From: Sediminibacterium ginsengisoli
Lineage (GTDB): Bacteria; Bacteroidota; Bacteroidia; Chitinophagales; Chitinophagaceae
Assembly (NCBI GenBank): GCA_945860335.1
Contig: CAMAQW010000123.1
Span: forward strand, 1-5,588
Reading direction: 5' to 3'
DNA length: 5,588 nucleotides
A program made the position numbers and the translations under genes. The notes under the pieces are model-generated. The model ran no database searches. It saw nothing but the letters and a program-made list of their open reading frames with translations, and had not been told where the DNA came from. How positions within the stretch are numbered: the first letter of the stretch is position 1; every line of letters starts with the position of its first letter. Shown here piece by piece: positions 5,420 through 5,588 of this stretch.

Positions 5420-5588
5420 TTAATTATTCTCTGGATTAAAATATGCTTTACTATAATTTATTTTAAAATTATCATAGCGTTTAAATTCATGTAATAATTT
5501 CTTTTCAAACGAAGGCCAGTTCTTATTTTCTTTAGAAGTCCACAATACTTCACTTAATGCACTGATACGTGGGAAAACCATGTATTCT
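5420..5588 (-). CDS. GH20-like beta-N-acetylhexosaminidase, C-terminal end (partial)
   Basis: Only the last 55 codons are in the window; the gene enters from the right edge and stops at TAA. The peptide begins EYMVFPRISALSEVLWTS, the conserved end of the GH20 catalytic barrel (YM-x-FPR-x-x-ALxEVxW), where the Trp lines the sugar pocket in known structures. The remaining 35 or so residues include NWPSFEKKLLHEFKRYD, typical of the closing helix of this family. GH20 enzymes remove terminal GlcNAc or GalNAc from chitin oligomers or glycans, usually in the periplasm or at the surface in Bacteroidota; the signal peptide would be outside the window. The 24-nt gap to the NagB/PIG-L gene supports a shared amino-sugar operon. 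Confidence 0.85.
   Translation of the reverse strand, partial: EYMVFPRISALSEVLWTSKENKNWPSFEKKLLHEFKRYDNFKINYSKAYFNPENN

Noticed and set aside
4518..5423. Three plus-strand ORFs opposite the NagB domain.
   Set aside because: They are antisense to conserved NagB motifs, have no recognisable domains and break one another's frame.

Overview
The window looks like a low-GC Bacteroidota chromosome, most likely of the Chitinophagaceae/Sphingobacteriales kind. The evidence is a tRNA promoter that fits the Bacteroidota TTTG-N19-TAnnTTTG pattern, the lack of clear Shine-Dalgarno sequences, a tRNA gene without an encoded CCA end, and the protein types found (a long PhnA-domain protein and a NagB/PIG-L fusion). 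The taxonomy is an inference; no marker gene fixes the genus. Every gene I can support lies on the minus strand, so transcription runs from high to low coordinates.

Layout in the direction of transcription. (1) 5588-5420: the last 55 codons of a GH20-like beta-N-acetylhexosaminidase. (2) 5395-3497: a 632-residue fusion of a glucosamine-6-phosphate deaminase (NagB) domain and a PIG-L/LmbE-type deacetylase domain. (3) 3509-2877: a six-helix membrane protein of the PAP2_C (sphingomyelin-synthase-like) type, whose start overlaps the end of the fusion gene. (4) 2791-1964: a phytanoyl-CoA dioxygenase-family Fe(II)/2-oxoglutarate enzyme. (5) 1952-1173: a classical short-chain dehydrogenase 11 nt downstream. 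(6) 1100-1027: tRNA-Arg(ACG) with its own promoter and an intrinsic terminator. (7) 985-643: a gene-free repeat region made of a GC-rich multi-stem island and two 120-bp tandem copies. (8) 591-25: a PhnA (YjdM)-like zinc-ribbon protein.

The first three genes look like one transcription unit. The hexosaminidase would release GlcNAc, and the fusion protein carries both a deacetylase-type and a deaminase domain, so it could in principle take an N-acetylated amino-sugar phosphate to fructose-6-phosphate. The role of the membrane enzyme there is not obvious; it may be a lipid headgroup enzyme that is only co-transcribed. The dioxygenase and dehydrogenase form a second pair.

The least ordinary parts are the repeat region (643-985) with its nested inverted repeats, and the tRNA-Arg, where two near-invariant bases have changed together (G19 to A and C56 to U) so that the elbow pair is kept as A-U. 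I see no CRISPR array, insertion sequence, phage gene or clear new defence system.
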